From contig BQKZ01000037.1 of NCBI GenBank assembly GCA_036244855.1, positions 128,844-192,843 of the forward strand: 64,000 nt of DNA. Reading direction: 5' to 3'. The notes under the pieces were generated by a model that did no database searches, was not told where the DNA came from, and saw only the letters and a list, made by a program, of their open reading frames with translations. How positions within the stretch are numbered: position 1 is the first letter of the stretch; each line of letters starts with the position of its first letter. Made by a program: the position numbers and the translations under genes. The stretch is from Temnopleurus reevesii (lineage: Eukaryota; Echinodermata; Echinoidea; Temnopleuroida; Temnopleuridae). Shown in pieces: positions 12,565-24,814 of the stretch.

Positions 12565-15500
12565 AATCCCACCCCTCTTTCTCCTTTCTCCCTTCATCCT
12601 CTTCCTACTCATCCACTCTCCTTTCCATGCTCTCTCACTCACAAGCTCTCCCTTTCACCTCTCTCACTATCCCTCCCTCGTATACATGACACTTGCATTA
12701 TACCATGCATGGTTATACTACACGTGCAGAAATCATGTATGTGCGGCTAGCTAACATTAATGTGCAGTGTAAAATGAGAGATGGTTCGCCTGCACATGAT
12801 TCTCTGCGAAAAATCGCCGCCATCTTGGATAACATGTGTTTCCACAACAGGTTCCCGTGTGTTCCGCAAATGGGAGTAGCACAAATCGCAGGAATGTGTA
12901 AATTTTAGGTTTTAGCATTAAAAAATATCATTCAATTAATGCAGATGATACATGCAAATCCCTATTAAAGGAAACCTGAAATTACAACAACAACCCAAAA
13001 CTATATGTTCTCAAATTATTCTGCAACAAACATTTTTCCAGAATGTTGCTCATTCAAAGCTTTTCAAAGCTAATATTTTCTCTGAACGCCTTGAGCATTT
13101 AATTAGAATGGAGAGTGCGCATATATAAGATCCAAATATATCATTATTATCATTGTTATTAAAACCATTATTATAAGCATATCAATATCTCTGGTTTCTC
13201 ACTTTGGTTCTAATTGTCACTGCCCATGCATATCAGTCAGGAACATAAATGTCAAATCGATAGCCTTGACCGAAACTATCCATAAAGTCCAAGCCAGAGA
13301 ATAAATCCTAGCGTTGTGTCGTTAAAGTCAAGTCCTGGCATATTACTATCAATGGAAGAAAAGACAGGGTACCTGTGTTCACATTAAATGCAGTCTACTG
13401 TATCTAAATAAAAGACCCTCCTTCCCCCTTTCTCGGTCTTTACTTTTCTTAATTTTTTTTTAAATATTACATTTACATGGCAATTCTAGTATCGATATTA
13501 TACATATATTGCTTTTCCAACACATGTATTGCCAGTGTAAAGGAAATATTGTGCCACACACTGAAACAAATCAAACTTCTAAGAAGTTTTTAACATGCCA
13601 TATCTACAAGCACAATGGGGATGAACTGCAATGCTTCTACATCAAATATATTCACAGATGTCTACTATTATAAACATCAATATTTAGAGACTGATTCGTT
13701 GATACAAGCTCGATTCTCAAACGAAAAGCAATGACAGCCATAAGTGTCAAAGATAGTAGGCCTAATGAAAGTAGAAGAGAAGATTTGCCAGTGAATATAG
13801 GCAATGATATTTCATTAGCTTTTGCTCTTAAATATTTTGGAACGCCTCTTTTGATGCACGACACTTAACCAGACCGGACCAATTATGTTAAAAACTATAA
13901 ATAATGGCATACATCAGAGATCTGGAACTTCATATCAACACATTGTGTCTACATTACAGATCACATGTTGAAATAATGTAAATGAGAATGTAAATGAGAA
14001 TAAATGATCGTGATGAAAAGGAAATGCAATATAATCCTCAGTTCATTCCTTGCATAGGTCGATGCCTCCTAGTCAGATATGGCCGATAAAGTCAACGAGA
14101 GGTCGGGGCAAGTTCAAAAGTAGTATTTTATTACTCATGTTTGTCTCTAAATGATAAATCTTGAAAGATTGAGGGGCTTAATGAGGCTGATTACACATTT
14201 CATTGAGTTCATCATTCACAATGTGGTAGTCTGCTTCATGAGACAACTGCAAGGAGACAGTCCAAATCATAAATTGATAATGGTTGCTCGAGACCGCTCA
14301 CAATTACAAAGTCAAGTATTGAAGAAAGATGCTTTGAAGCGAGTCCCCATCCGCAGCAGGATCGTCATATCATTTACAATTCAAAGATTCACAATATTGA
14401 ACATGTTGTCTGATCTTTCTCAAGATTTTACAGTTTGTTCATCTAGTATTTCTTCATTTAATAAAAAATCAAAATGATTCCAGAGGTAGGTTCCCATTTA
14501 ATGACTAATATGAAACAGCAACTCTGATTGATTGATTGATTGGTGACTGGACAGTCTATTGGACAAAATACGCAAGCACTGAAGATCTTGATTGGCCGTT
14601 TTCATAAGTGATACAGGACTTTGATCTAGAATATATTTCAGGGTAAAAATTGTCCAGCATATTAAGTATCAAAATAAAGATCATGATAGAAACAGGAAAT
14701 GAAGCTAATTCACATTTACTTGTACACTACATCAGCACATATTTTCAGAGTATTAATTGGCTTATCAGTCATACATTTCCCATTTCCAATGGCCATTTTG
14801 GTGGATAGTCTTCATACCTTATGGTGTTAATCTTATTAACACAAACTTTCTAATCTTTGTTACCAACAAGATTTACTTCAACCTATTTCTGGTTGCATCA
14901 AACTGGTGGAGTCTTTAACGATCAGGTAGGTCTAAAAACAGGCTCTCAAGTCCACCGAGGTATTTCCGTCTTAGATGAGATATAAATGCTCTCGGGTGAC
15001 CTTCCAGTGACCTCATATGACTGGTTACTTCCTGTTCGCTTTGGATCATATCAATTCTTTGGAGGGGTATATCAAGGATGGTCGACATTTGATGTACTGG
15101 TGCTTGTATTGTTTTCAACTAATTCCTGTTCCTTTTGGTTTCTTTGCTTTTGTGAAGTTCAAAACTAAAAAAGTCTCTTGAGTGCTTGGGTTAAAAGCAC
15201 ATGTCAGATATTGATTGACACCCAATGCTTTTTCCACTTTTTCTATAACTGACATTTGATGCTTATTTCCTACCAATTGAGTAACCCCATTCAAACATAA
15301 TTTTATTTTAAAATGTCTCTTGATGAATGACCAGAGATAATTCTATGTGCGATCAAGGGCTATTTTAAAGCCGCTCTAGACCATTCATCAAAATATCATT
15401 CAAATTCTTACCTAATTACAGAATAAAATGAGGGAAGGATAAAATACAGGATGAATTATTCAATGGATTAGGCCTACATTTACAAGCTCTTTCTTGGACA

Positions 15501-16110
15501 AGTTAAAGTTCTGATTCAATGGTATCACATACCTTGTGTCACTAAATTTTAGATATGTAGAAGAGATTGAGGAGCATTAATTTCAGTGATGCCATTTAAA
15601 AAAATTAAATAATTTGATACAATGTGCACCAGATTATGTAAAATCTTCATATAGGTAAGCTTTAAGCAATGCGTCCCCACCGGGCATGAATTTTCATCGT
15701 ACAACCGCGCTAGACAACCTGGCAATTTTGATCAGATAACTGCGATGCTTAATCTGACCAACCGGCAGATATTATAGGTGGTTTGATTTATATAGAACCA
15801 CTCCATGACAACCTTCTCTTTTCTATTTTCAGCCATAATAGAACTGGCTTGGAATTCTTACTCAATTTATAACAGAGCTAAAAGTCCAACACGGCACACA
15901 GGTTGAAGTGGTCCACAGTTTGGAGCACTCCCAAACCACTTTTGTCTTCGGACTGTCTCTTGGTACATGCTTATAATGACAGCGAGAATGGGCCCATGGA
16001 CAAAAGGGGTCACAGATACAACTTCTATATTCTTATTCTTATATCAAAATTTGTGAGTCAACATGATTGAATATCTAGTCTGCAACCACACACATGAATT
16101 CATCATTCTG
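12565..16110. other. AT-rich non-coding stretch
   Basis: Begins with a pyrimidine-rich edge (12565-12680). A (GATT)4 microsatellite lies at 14526-14542. A GC-richer, CpG-containing patch at 15670-15780 could be conserved non-coding DNA but has no recognised motif. The 108-codon frame at 14151-14477 has no family signature. Confidence 0.45.
12816..12826 (-). promoter_or_regulatory. YY1-like AAGATGGCGGC motif
   Basis: On the minus strand the sequence reads AAGATGGCGGC, matching the known YY1 core AAnATGGCGGC. It also contains an ATG (12823-12821) opening MAAIFRRESCAGE, so it could equally be a start-codon context. It is isolated in AT-rich DNA and unsupported by any other signal. Confidence 0.2.
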
Positions 16111-16197
16111 AACGGCTTTTATATAGCGCTTATCAACTGTTCATGAGAATTCCCTAAGCGCTCTACAATTGCAGCATTATTACACCGGCTTTAGCAG
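16111..16197 (-). mobile_element. SINE 3' module (GCGCTATATAAA tail)
   Basis: Read on the minus strand this contains CTGCTAAAG, then GCTGCAATTGTAGAGCGC, GGAATTCTCATGAACAG and TTGATAAGCGCTATATAAAA. The middle and 3' parts recur at 61684-61757. The 5' part (CTGCTAAAG through GCTGCAATTG) recurs at the end of the SINE copy 56853-57088, linking this module to a tRNA-derived SINE family. Here the tRNA head is missing, so this is a 5'-truncated or fragmentary copy. Confidence 0.7.
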
Positions 16198-16209
16198 TAA
16201 TAGATCAGT

Positions 16210-19200
16210 GCTGTACAGTACAGTACAAACAGGAAAAACTGTGACTGAAAAGAGAGTCTAGCACAACTCCGAGCTAGCCAATTGTAGGTGTTCAAATCTG
16301 TGATGTTGCCCACCAGACATATTTTTCCCAATGGTAACTAGAATGGGTCTGCACTTACAGACTACTTGACACACTGCTCTTGCACTTAATGGTCTTCTAA
16401 TCCAGACTCCAATTCGTCTAAGAGCAGAGCAACATTGGCTTCATTGTTTTCTCAAATCAGGATGCAAAGGCTTTGTTTTAATTCTAATATCAAAATATTA
16501 ATAACTTTGATCTTAACTTCATCCTCCCTCCCACACAGATAATCAATTTCTCTCATTTGCAAATATTGTTGGCATTTCAATGCATCTTTGCATTGCATCT
16601 TCGCATTCAAGAAATTCCTTATCCACTTGAGTTCGACATCTTCGTCAGTTACTTAATAGGTTCATTGTTGTTTCTATTTGAAATCTATTTGATAATCATT
16701 TTATTAACAATTGTTTTTTTAATAAGCAGAAAAAAACTAATTGATAGCCTAAGCAAAACTAGCCTCATCCTCACATCATACGAACATTTATTAGGATTCC
16801 GTTAGGCCTACTGATTGCCCTACCCTACACAGACAAGAAAGGGAGCAAGGGGAGAAATAAATGGTCTTTCGCTTCATCATTTGCCCTTCATGTCTGACAA
16901 GGGCAATTACCAGAGTCTGACCTGAAGACTATACATTGACCATGTCACATGACCTCCACATTGGGCCATTAAACCAAGTCCACCTGGGGGGAATTCTTGA
17001 CCATGCTCACTTCCACTGGACAGGCTCAAGTTGCAAATGACCATGGGCACTCCACAAGAATTTGGCGCATTTCTGACCAGACACAACAACTGCAAGCTAG
17101 TCTCCTCAATTCAGCCTTTATATTAAAAGAGTTTATTAGATGTAAAATAATGTTTAGGCATCAGTAATTTGCCCAATTCAACATTGGTTACTAATTCTTC
17201 TTAACAAATAAAATTTGTCATGCAATTATAAAAAACAAAACAAACAACAAAAAAAAAAGAAATGTGAAAAAATATATCTATGTTAAAACAATTATTTGGT
17301 TTTATTCAGGCTTTTCAAATTCTTGAAATTGAAAAAAAAATCTGAACTAAACCCATGATTAATCCCCTCAATAAAATGTGGAAAGCAGTATCAATTATGT
17401 TTGGATGAATAAAAAAAAACACAATGCAAACATTTAGAGAATGGACAATTTCAGACTTTCATCAAATATTTTTGGAAAAATAAGCCGGGATTCATATATT
17501 TATAGGCCAATTTCCAAACCAGGTTCTCTGTATACTTGGGAAAGGGACTCTTTGGGAGTAAACAAGATGGTGAAATGATATAGCAAAAGATGGAAGACTT
17601 TAGAAACTGGGTGGAGGCCATCAAATGTCATCAGACATCTTGGCATTTTGGTCAGTCAACGGACTTAAAAAGATAGAAAGGCTTTTTTTAGGCATGCTAA
17701 AGTGAGACTATCTGACCAGTCAGTGTAGACTCCCTCAGGCCATCCTGACCCCAAATGACCAATAAGCAAGGTCATAGACCTTTAGATAGTCTTCTTTACA
17801 GCCAAGTCATTCAATATCTCAATGTCAAGTTTGTAAAGACTAGCCTTTGTTCAAGTCAATACATTTTTTGATAAAAATTTTGCCAGCTTGAATATTCAGA
17901 AATACTTGCATTGGAAACTTTAGGTATGAATGATGAAATCAAGATATAAATAGGAAAACATTAGATTTTTCCTCTACATGCATCCATTATGAACGAGACA
18001 CATAAAATTGTATCAAATATTATGGATACAGACGAATTCTGAATTATTCATAGAACTCTATACTAATCAGGCTATAATAATCATTTATTAGCTACCTGTG
18101 CATTATACCTATTCTATGAATCAATAAATAATACATTTCCGTCTTCCAATGCCAATAATATCATTGTTAACCAGACATTAATGATTCATCCTGCACAAAT
18201 AGTGCAATATTTCCAGCAGTTGGAGATCTGTTAGTCATTTACCTTTAGTATTACCATGGACTTACAAGCCATGAACTTCCTTCATTTGAAGTGGAACATC
18301 CAATCATGAATTTGAAATTTGCAACCCAAGGCAGAAAGAAAAGTTGATCTCGATCAAAAATGTAAATCATCTTGGTCAGATCTTGGTTCAAGCTGAAAGA
18401 TCCGTTATGAAAAGTTGCATAATACAGAGCTGAAAATGTTATCAGAGGATCTCTAAAATTAAAGACATGGATCATTGGTAGTCCATGTATATTAAGTACT
18501 TGGAACTATACAAGATTTGTACAGTAGCTTCTGAAGCATAAAAATGACAATAGATTTGCTAGCATTTGATCAATCTGTCTGGACTTATCTCATTACAAAA
18601 ATTGCGGTAATACTTCCCATCACGGTCGTCAATCTAAATACATTACTTTTTTTTTATCCTCAGCTCAGCTCTTGGCCAAAAAAATATAACCCTGGCACCT
18701 AGAGAAGTGAAATCCGCACAACCAAATTCAGATATTTGATATAAGAACTAAAAGAATCAGAAATGGGGTTTGTATATCTAGCTATCAATGCCAATTATAA
18801 CCTCTCTTTTACATTTCCTACATCAAATGTAACAAGTGAGCCGTCAAAGACTAAGCCCTTGTATGTCCAGAAGCGATACAAGTGTGACCCATGTCCTAAC
18901 CACATTTCATTTCTAGGTCAACAGTAATTTTTCTTGACCCATTAATCTTTCTTGACCCATAAATGACTGCCCAATATTGAGAGCAGATGGAAGGAAAAAT
19001 AAGCAACCATCCCATCATCCACCATCGCCATCAACCTCACTTTCATGAATGGAGATGTCGAAACGGATTTGTCCGGAAGCCTCATGCAAGCTGCCATGTG
19101 GTCAGTCTTTGTTTACTTAAACTTAAAACTTTAATCAGGTTTTCTTTTTTCATCAAAAATAGGCCAAGTCCATTTTACTTGACCCAAATGTCCCTATTTG

Positions 19201-21259
19201 GGCAAATACTGACCGGTCATCCAGACTTTTTCTCCTCCCGTCGAAACAAAGGGTCAGCATGGGGGTACGGCCCAATATGTTCTACCCCATGCTGTTTTTC
19301 AAGCCCACGTAGGATAAATTTACCAGCTGGTCTCATTTTATTATTGCATAGATCTACAAACGATGACTTACAAAACAACCCAAGCAAGGAAATCTTGTTT
19401 GAACCATAAAAACTCTTTACACCTAGCCGAATGGTTCATTTCATTTGAATTCATCCTGCCCAGTTGAATTCTTCAAATAGATCAGTTTGGGGAGAGCTGG
19501 CACTTTAGATATTTTATACTTTGCGAGAAACAGTGAAATTATTCAAATAATACTGTTTTTCAAAAGCAAATTAAAATATGTTTTACGTACGTTGAAATAT
19601 CAAGTATCATCCTGAAGATGATGTGAACATTCTCATAGAATCATTGAAACGTCAAGAGTGGTTAGGTCTTTTTTCAAACAGGGTCAATTAGTTACAAATT
19701 GGTCAGCATTTGGTTGATTTTTAATGTTTTTGTTTGTTTGAAACAAGCTCTTGTGCTTTCTACATTTGCCATTCCATATGGGAAACATCAGGATCATCAC
19801 AGGTATTAAAAAGAAAAATGATCTGACTTCTTTCTTTTTTGCTTCTTGCATTTTCTTCGGTGTTGTTTTAATATCAAGCAGATATAAAAAAAGACTTGAC
19901 AGGTTCAATTGTCAATTAAACAAAACATGTTTCACATAAAAAAGGGGATATTTCGAGCAATTCTTGTGGGTTCTCATCGTATCACAAAGGGTTTAATAAT
20001 CAACACTCTAGAAATCTTGGATTGGTTTGTTTCTTGAAAAACATTTCCGAAAGGGATTTTCCCGCTCTCATTATCTGTAACCACACAAGATTTGCAAAAA
20101 TTCAATAATCGCTTGGTACTTTCTCCGAGATACCCACGACATCCGACTTGATAGCTACATACGCATTTCATACTCCCACCTAACAATTTGTTTACATCAA
20201 TTTTTCTCTTTATCATCATCCAAAATTTACAATCGAAAAACTGAAAAGCTTTTGAGCACCTAGAAGGGCATGTGCATGGGCAACTCCATGAAAGAATTAT
20301 GTCCATTTTGTTTAAAAAAATTGAATCTGACAACTATCAATTAAGAAAAATCGATAAGCATGACATAAATATTATCTATGACACAAAGGTATGCACTTGC
20401 TGCTTTAGTAAAAGACGTAACAAAGACATGGAAAAAACCTTGTATATGTACTATCCCAGAAGAATGAAGAACTGAATACCAATTTACAAACTGACAGACA
20501 GAAAAACTGACTGCCAGACGGATGAGCATGAAAGGGAAAGGACTGAACTCCTGACGAGCAAAGAAAAGCGGTAAACGAGGAGTAAAAAAATCATCCGGAA
20601 TGATGGATGCATGAATTTCATCATTGCATTTTACCCCATCAGTGCAATTACCTTTTGTTTGAGGAGACCGCTAATCTTGCCTAGCGATTCCTAGAATCCC
20701 AGTCTCTCATTTAAGTCAGCTTCACACCAGTATAGAACCTGAATGCACAGAGGAGAGAGAGAAAATGGGAGAAAAACTGATAAATATGACATACTTTCAC
20801 ATTTTAAGTTGAGAGTTTCTATCTCTTGAATAAGAATTCCAACAAAAGTTACAAACTGGAAAACCACATGCTTTTTTTTGTTTCAAAACCAGAAACAAGA
20901 CATTTTGTAAACTAAAAAATTTCGCAAGGAGCCAACATTCCAAAAACATTTTTTTTATAAAATATAAAATAGATCATTCTCCAAATTGAGTCCTTAAATG
21001 CATATTTTACAATATTTTGGTAAAGATCTAAAGGCTTTTTTGGGGGGATGGTCGAGACTAGCTATAGAAATATCAGTATTGTTCAACATAAATAATTCAA
21101 CTGATGCTAATTCATTGAACAATGGTCACAACAATAAATTAAAATTAAACCAAAGAAAAAAAGTTTGCTAAAACAGAATAGTTGGCGGAAATATACATGC
21201 ACATGTACTTTTTACATCTCAGGGAGCTGATGTCATTAGAAGTTTCATTTGGATGACTT
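16210..21259. other. AT-rich non-coding stretch
   Basis: No gene is supported. TTTCTTGACCCAT is repeated about 21 bp apart near 18928-18962. A palindromic word TTGCCCT...AGGGCAA spans about 16880-16907. The 140-codon frame at 18987-19409 shows no domain. A somewhat GC-richer patch around 19010-19110 is a weak conserved-element candidate. Confidence 0.45.
17746..17761 (-). promoter_or_regulatory. DR4-type nuclear-receptor-like repeat
   Basis: TGACCC, a 4-base spacer CAAA, then TGACCA: on the minus strand two AGGTCA-like half-sites spaced as a DR4. A further AGGTCA lies nearby at about 17769. DR4 is the spacing known for thyroid-hormone and LXR-type receptors; function here is inference only. 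Confidence 0.2.
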
Positions 21260-21278
21260 TGTCATTGTGACAATGACA
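21260..21278. promoter_or_regulatory. 19-bp perfect palindrome with Sox-like half-sites
   Basis: TGTCATTGTGACAATGACA is perfectly self-complementary around a central G. Each arm holds CATTGT/ACAATG, the core bound by Sox HMG proteins, in inverted orientation. A dimeric binding site or a chance palindrome are both possible. Confidence 0.35.
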
Positions 21279-21279
21279 T

Positions 21280-22434
21280 TGAAACAAATGTTACAAAATT
21301 CATGTTCATTCCAATAGTATGTCAGGGTTTATTTATGTTTATGCAGTGGTGCCTTGTTTACATTTCTTGGTAAGACACTAAGAATTCCTTGTAATGTTTG
21401 CATTTTGGGGAGAAGGAATAAATCCACTCAAACAATGGGTCTGTTTGCACAGACTAGCCACTGATCTATTTCTGTCTGAGCTATTACATAACCACATTAG
21501 CCTCTTACTGTTATATGGTCAGATAATGATCCTGTGTACACAACCAGTGAACAAGGAAGAGATATCCAATAGGGTCTCTCAGGACAAAGTGCATTGACCT
21601 GAACTGAGGTCATCTCAGCTCAAATCTCTTCCCATCTTCTTCTTCTTCTTCCTCTTCACTTTACAATTCAAAGGAACATTAAAAAGGGCAGCCAAAATGT
21701 TTGTTTGTCAAATTGAAGCAATTTTTCACAGGATAGCATTGATCTGTCACATTATCAAAAATAAAGCTTCACAGTCAGGTCTTGGGGTAAAGCAATTTTG
21801 GCATGGCACACATAGAAGTTAGCAAATTGACTGGATTTTTAACACATTTAGACATTAGTGACTGTTCTTTTCGTGTTTTTAAGAATGATTGTATACATGT
21901 GCACTCTCATGACAGGAAATTTTTAGTGAATTTGTGGGTGCAAACTTAATGAAAATTTCAGCATAAACAGTAATTAAGCAAAGTTTGATTGAAATTATGT
22001 GTAACAGCAAAAGAAAAAAGGTTTTTGTTTCAATACATTCTAAATGGTAATATCCAAAAGCATGTGTATGTGAGGAGGGTGCAACTCCAACAGTCAGTCC
22101 AGCATCAATCCACTTATCTTTATTGATGCAATACCCGGCTCTAAAATATTTTTCAGAGAGTTGTCTTCTCAATTGACTTGTTTTCTCAAGTGATTTGTTT
22201 TAGATTAATTTGGTTTTTTTTAAAGTTGCCAGCATATATGTTTCCAGTTTTTATATATTCAGAGAACATTCATCCTTGGAGTTTCCAATACCATTTACCA
22301 ATATAGAGTGAACAGCCGGGTAAACATTGACCATTTTTCTAGCCGTATCAAATGATGGATAAGATGGATGAGGACAATGAAAATTGATAGGAGGACAGTC
22401 AGTGTGCCATATCAGACTGGGTACCAAACGACTG
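21280..22434. other. AT-rich non-coding stretch
   Basis: Contains a short CTT repeat near 21636-21655. Small frames on both strands lack any family signature. Confidence 0.45.
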
Positions 22435-22521
22435 GACACCGGGTTAACACCAGCTTAGACTGAAGAAACACCGGTTTAACGCCAGTGAAACACCAGTTTA
22501 ACACCTACGAAACACCGAATG
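22435..22521. repeat. 22-bp minisatellite (GAAACACCRGTTTAAC unit)
   Basis: Two full 22-bp units at 22465-22486 and 22487-22508 start GAAACACCGGTTTAACGCC and GAAACACCAGTTTAACACC. A partial unit follows at 22509, and a diverged unit with GACACCGGGTTAACACC precedes them at about 22435. Confidence 0.75.
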
Positions 22522-22524
22522 AGT

Positions 22525-24698
22525 GTGAATGGGGGTGAGGGGCTTTACTGTAATGAAACAGAACAGTTAAGTCCTGGTGACACCCTCGATAAATCCCTGG
22601 ATTCCATGCATTGTTGGTAGATCATGCTTCCACCATCCCAAATCATCCACATGTGACAAAACTGTACTTTTGTAATTAACGTCAGGTGATTCCAGATGCC
22701 TAAAATAGCAACCTCAGCTGCAAAACAGATCCCTAAAACTTCGGACTCAAAGAACATACATGGTGTAAACATATAAAAAGTTTTATTTTATTGTACTATC
22801 GTTGGATTTGTTGCAATTATTGCAGTAACCAGTTTCACATGATGTGAGTTTAGTTTAGGTTTTCTGAACTATGGTGATGTTCAGAAAGGGGGATCACTAA
22901 ATCTGCTAACCTCCCCAAAAATTTAAAATACCTGGTAGATTTTTCATTTTAGAAAATGCAAGTCCGAAATGGCTTGCAGAAATCACTTCATGTGAAAATG
23001 AATGAGACGATTAAAGTTACCTGTATACAAAACCTCAATATATTGATACTCAAATACATAATACTTTGATGATGAACTGCATAATTATATTCCAAGATAA
23101 CGCCATATCCTGTATATAGCGTTCCATATTCAAGGTAACTTCTGTGAAAAGTGAAATTAGAGATTTCCTGGAACATAACAATAGATATCCAAGGTAATAT
23201 ATGGATATAACTTCATCTAAATCAGCTCCCCTCCCCTACCCCCAATTCCAAAGTGATATTATCTTTTCATAGAAGCATGAAATAAATAATGGAGGCCCTA
23301 GTTGGTTAGTCTGATAATCATCAAGCAGAGACCCTAAGTGAAGGGATAGATTCAGTGCTACCTGCTAATGGGAATGACTGTGTCTGGAAGGGAAGCCTAT
23401 AATGCTACTGGCCAAATAGTTTGCAATAAATCCTGGTCAGCCGTAGAGAGAGCCTGCACTGTGAGACTACAATAAGCAATGTAACACAACTAGTGGGTAG
23501 CTTGGATAGGCTGCAGTCGAAGCAAAATGATTTTTTGATTAACGTATCAAATGAGGGTGTGTGCTTGGAAACTACAAGCAACAGCAACTGGGAGAAGTGA
23601 GAGTCTCCTTCTCCAGACTCGTATCAGTAGATGCCAATAAACTGCCTGGATTAGCTTTACAGACCTGTAAACGAGGTAAATACCAGTGGTTTGTCATAGT
23701 GTCAGTCTTATCCTCACAGGGTCTTGGGTTCAAACATCCCCAGCACTCTTTACCTAAAGATGCAGGGCAAGCAATTTTTTACTTTTATTTTTGGTGGCCA
23801 GCCAGGCCATCTGATGTGTCTTATTCTAAATTTTCATTTGGCCCAGACGAGTTGTAAGTGGTTCATGGTATCCAGAACACCGCAAAGCGTGAGCCTGGAG
23901 CTGGGTCAGCGAAGTCTACCCAGAATTATTTTTTTCGTCCTCTATACAATAGCCCTGCCCAGTGTTTTTCAGGACTAATCTCAAGAAGCTTACTCTCTAC
24001 AATTCCGAGCTCTGATCAGTGGTTTTCAGGACTTTTCTGCACAAAATTCTCTATATATGGAAAACCGAAAACCTTCTTTATTGTATCACCAGCAACATTA
24101 AGCAAGAGTTGGAATTGCTACAGCTTAGTTGCCAGCAATAAAAGGTGTCAAAAGTAGTTATGTCATTTCACCATTGCATTGTCCCTGCTGAAAATTTAGG
24201 GGAATTAATTTCTATTTTTAATGTCTTTCAAATTGCTGAATGTTTAATTGGTTTTTGAGTACTTTCTCATTTTTGATCATCATCTTATCACTTCTTATTA
24301 AGTTACTGGTTAAAGTGTGACGATGGAGAAGAGGGATGTTGAGATAAGATTAAAGACAATGAAACATTTTCAACAAATTAAATTTGGGTTTTATTTCCTG
24401 TACAGCAAAAAGCAACTCAATGTAAAGCTACATGGACTGCCTTGTTTGTTTCATTACTAGTCATTTATTCCTTGATCAGTATAACAGAAACAATTACCAA
24501 TGAAACAGTTTCCCTTCATTCTGTTCATTTTTCATAGGACTTGTATCTCACACAAACACATGCAACCCGAGCCATGGACCCTACTCAAAAGACAAATAAA
24601 ATACAAATATAAACCTGACTTGGGGGTAGGCCCATGATCAGATTTAGAGGGGGTTTGATATCTTGAAATCACAAACACGTTTCTAGCCTTGAACTCCT
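22525..24698. other. Non-coding stretch with a possible degraded SINE
   Basis: Near 23690-23790 a B-box-like GGGTTCAAACATCC is preceded by AGTGGTTTGTCATAGTG, as in a decayed tRNA-derived SINE. CAGTGTTTTTCAGGACT and CAGTGGTTTTCAGGACT form a diverged direct repeat about 60 bp apart (about 23960 and 24018). The overlapping frames of 84-99 codons at 23561-24157 are in three phases and have no domain. Confidence 0.35.
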
Positions 24699-24715
24699 GT
24701 CACGTCATTCTCGCG

Positions 24716-24814
24716 ATGGTACCCAGACGAGAAACAGAAATCGCTGATCCACAGAGGGTCTGTGCGCCGACGCTTCTTTTCATGAAGATATCGGTTCCAG
24801 GCAAAACCGGGTAA
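24716..24814 (+). CDS. Small CpG-rich open frame, possible first exon
   Basis: An ATG with purine at -3 and G at +4 (CGCGATGG) opens a 32-codon frame that starts MVPRRETEIADPQRV and ends VPGKTG before TAA. The stop is formed by a GGTAAAC that could instead be a splice donor at 24811, giving a first exon. The stretch just upstream reads GTCACGTCATTCTCGCG, combining an E-box/CRE-like word with a TCTCGCG word, and the whole 24695-24815 patch is unusually rich in CpG. No product is recognised. It may be a promoter-proximal exon, a conserved element or chance. Confidence 0.15.
   Translation: MVPRRETEIADPQRVCAPTLLFMKISVPGKTG

Noticed and set aside
12196..12754. Frames spanning the N gap
   Set aside because: Most of the residues are unknown and the rest are poly-C derived.
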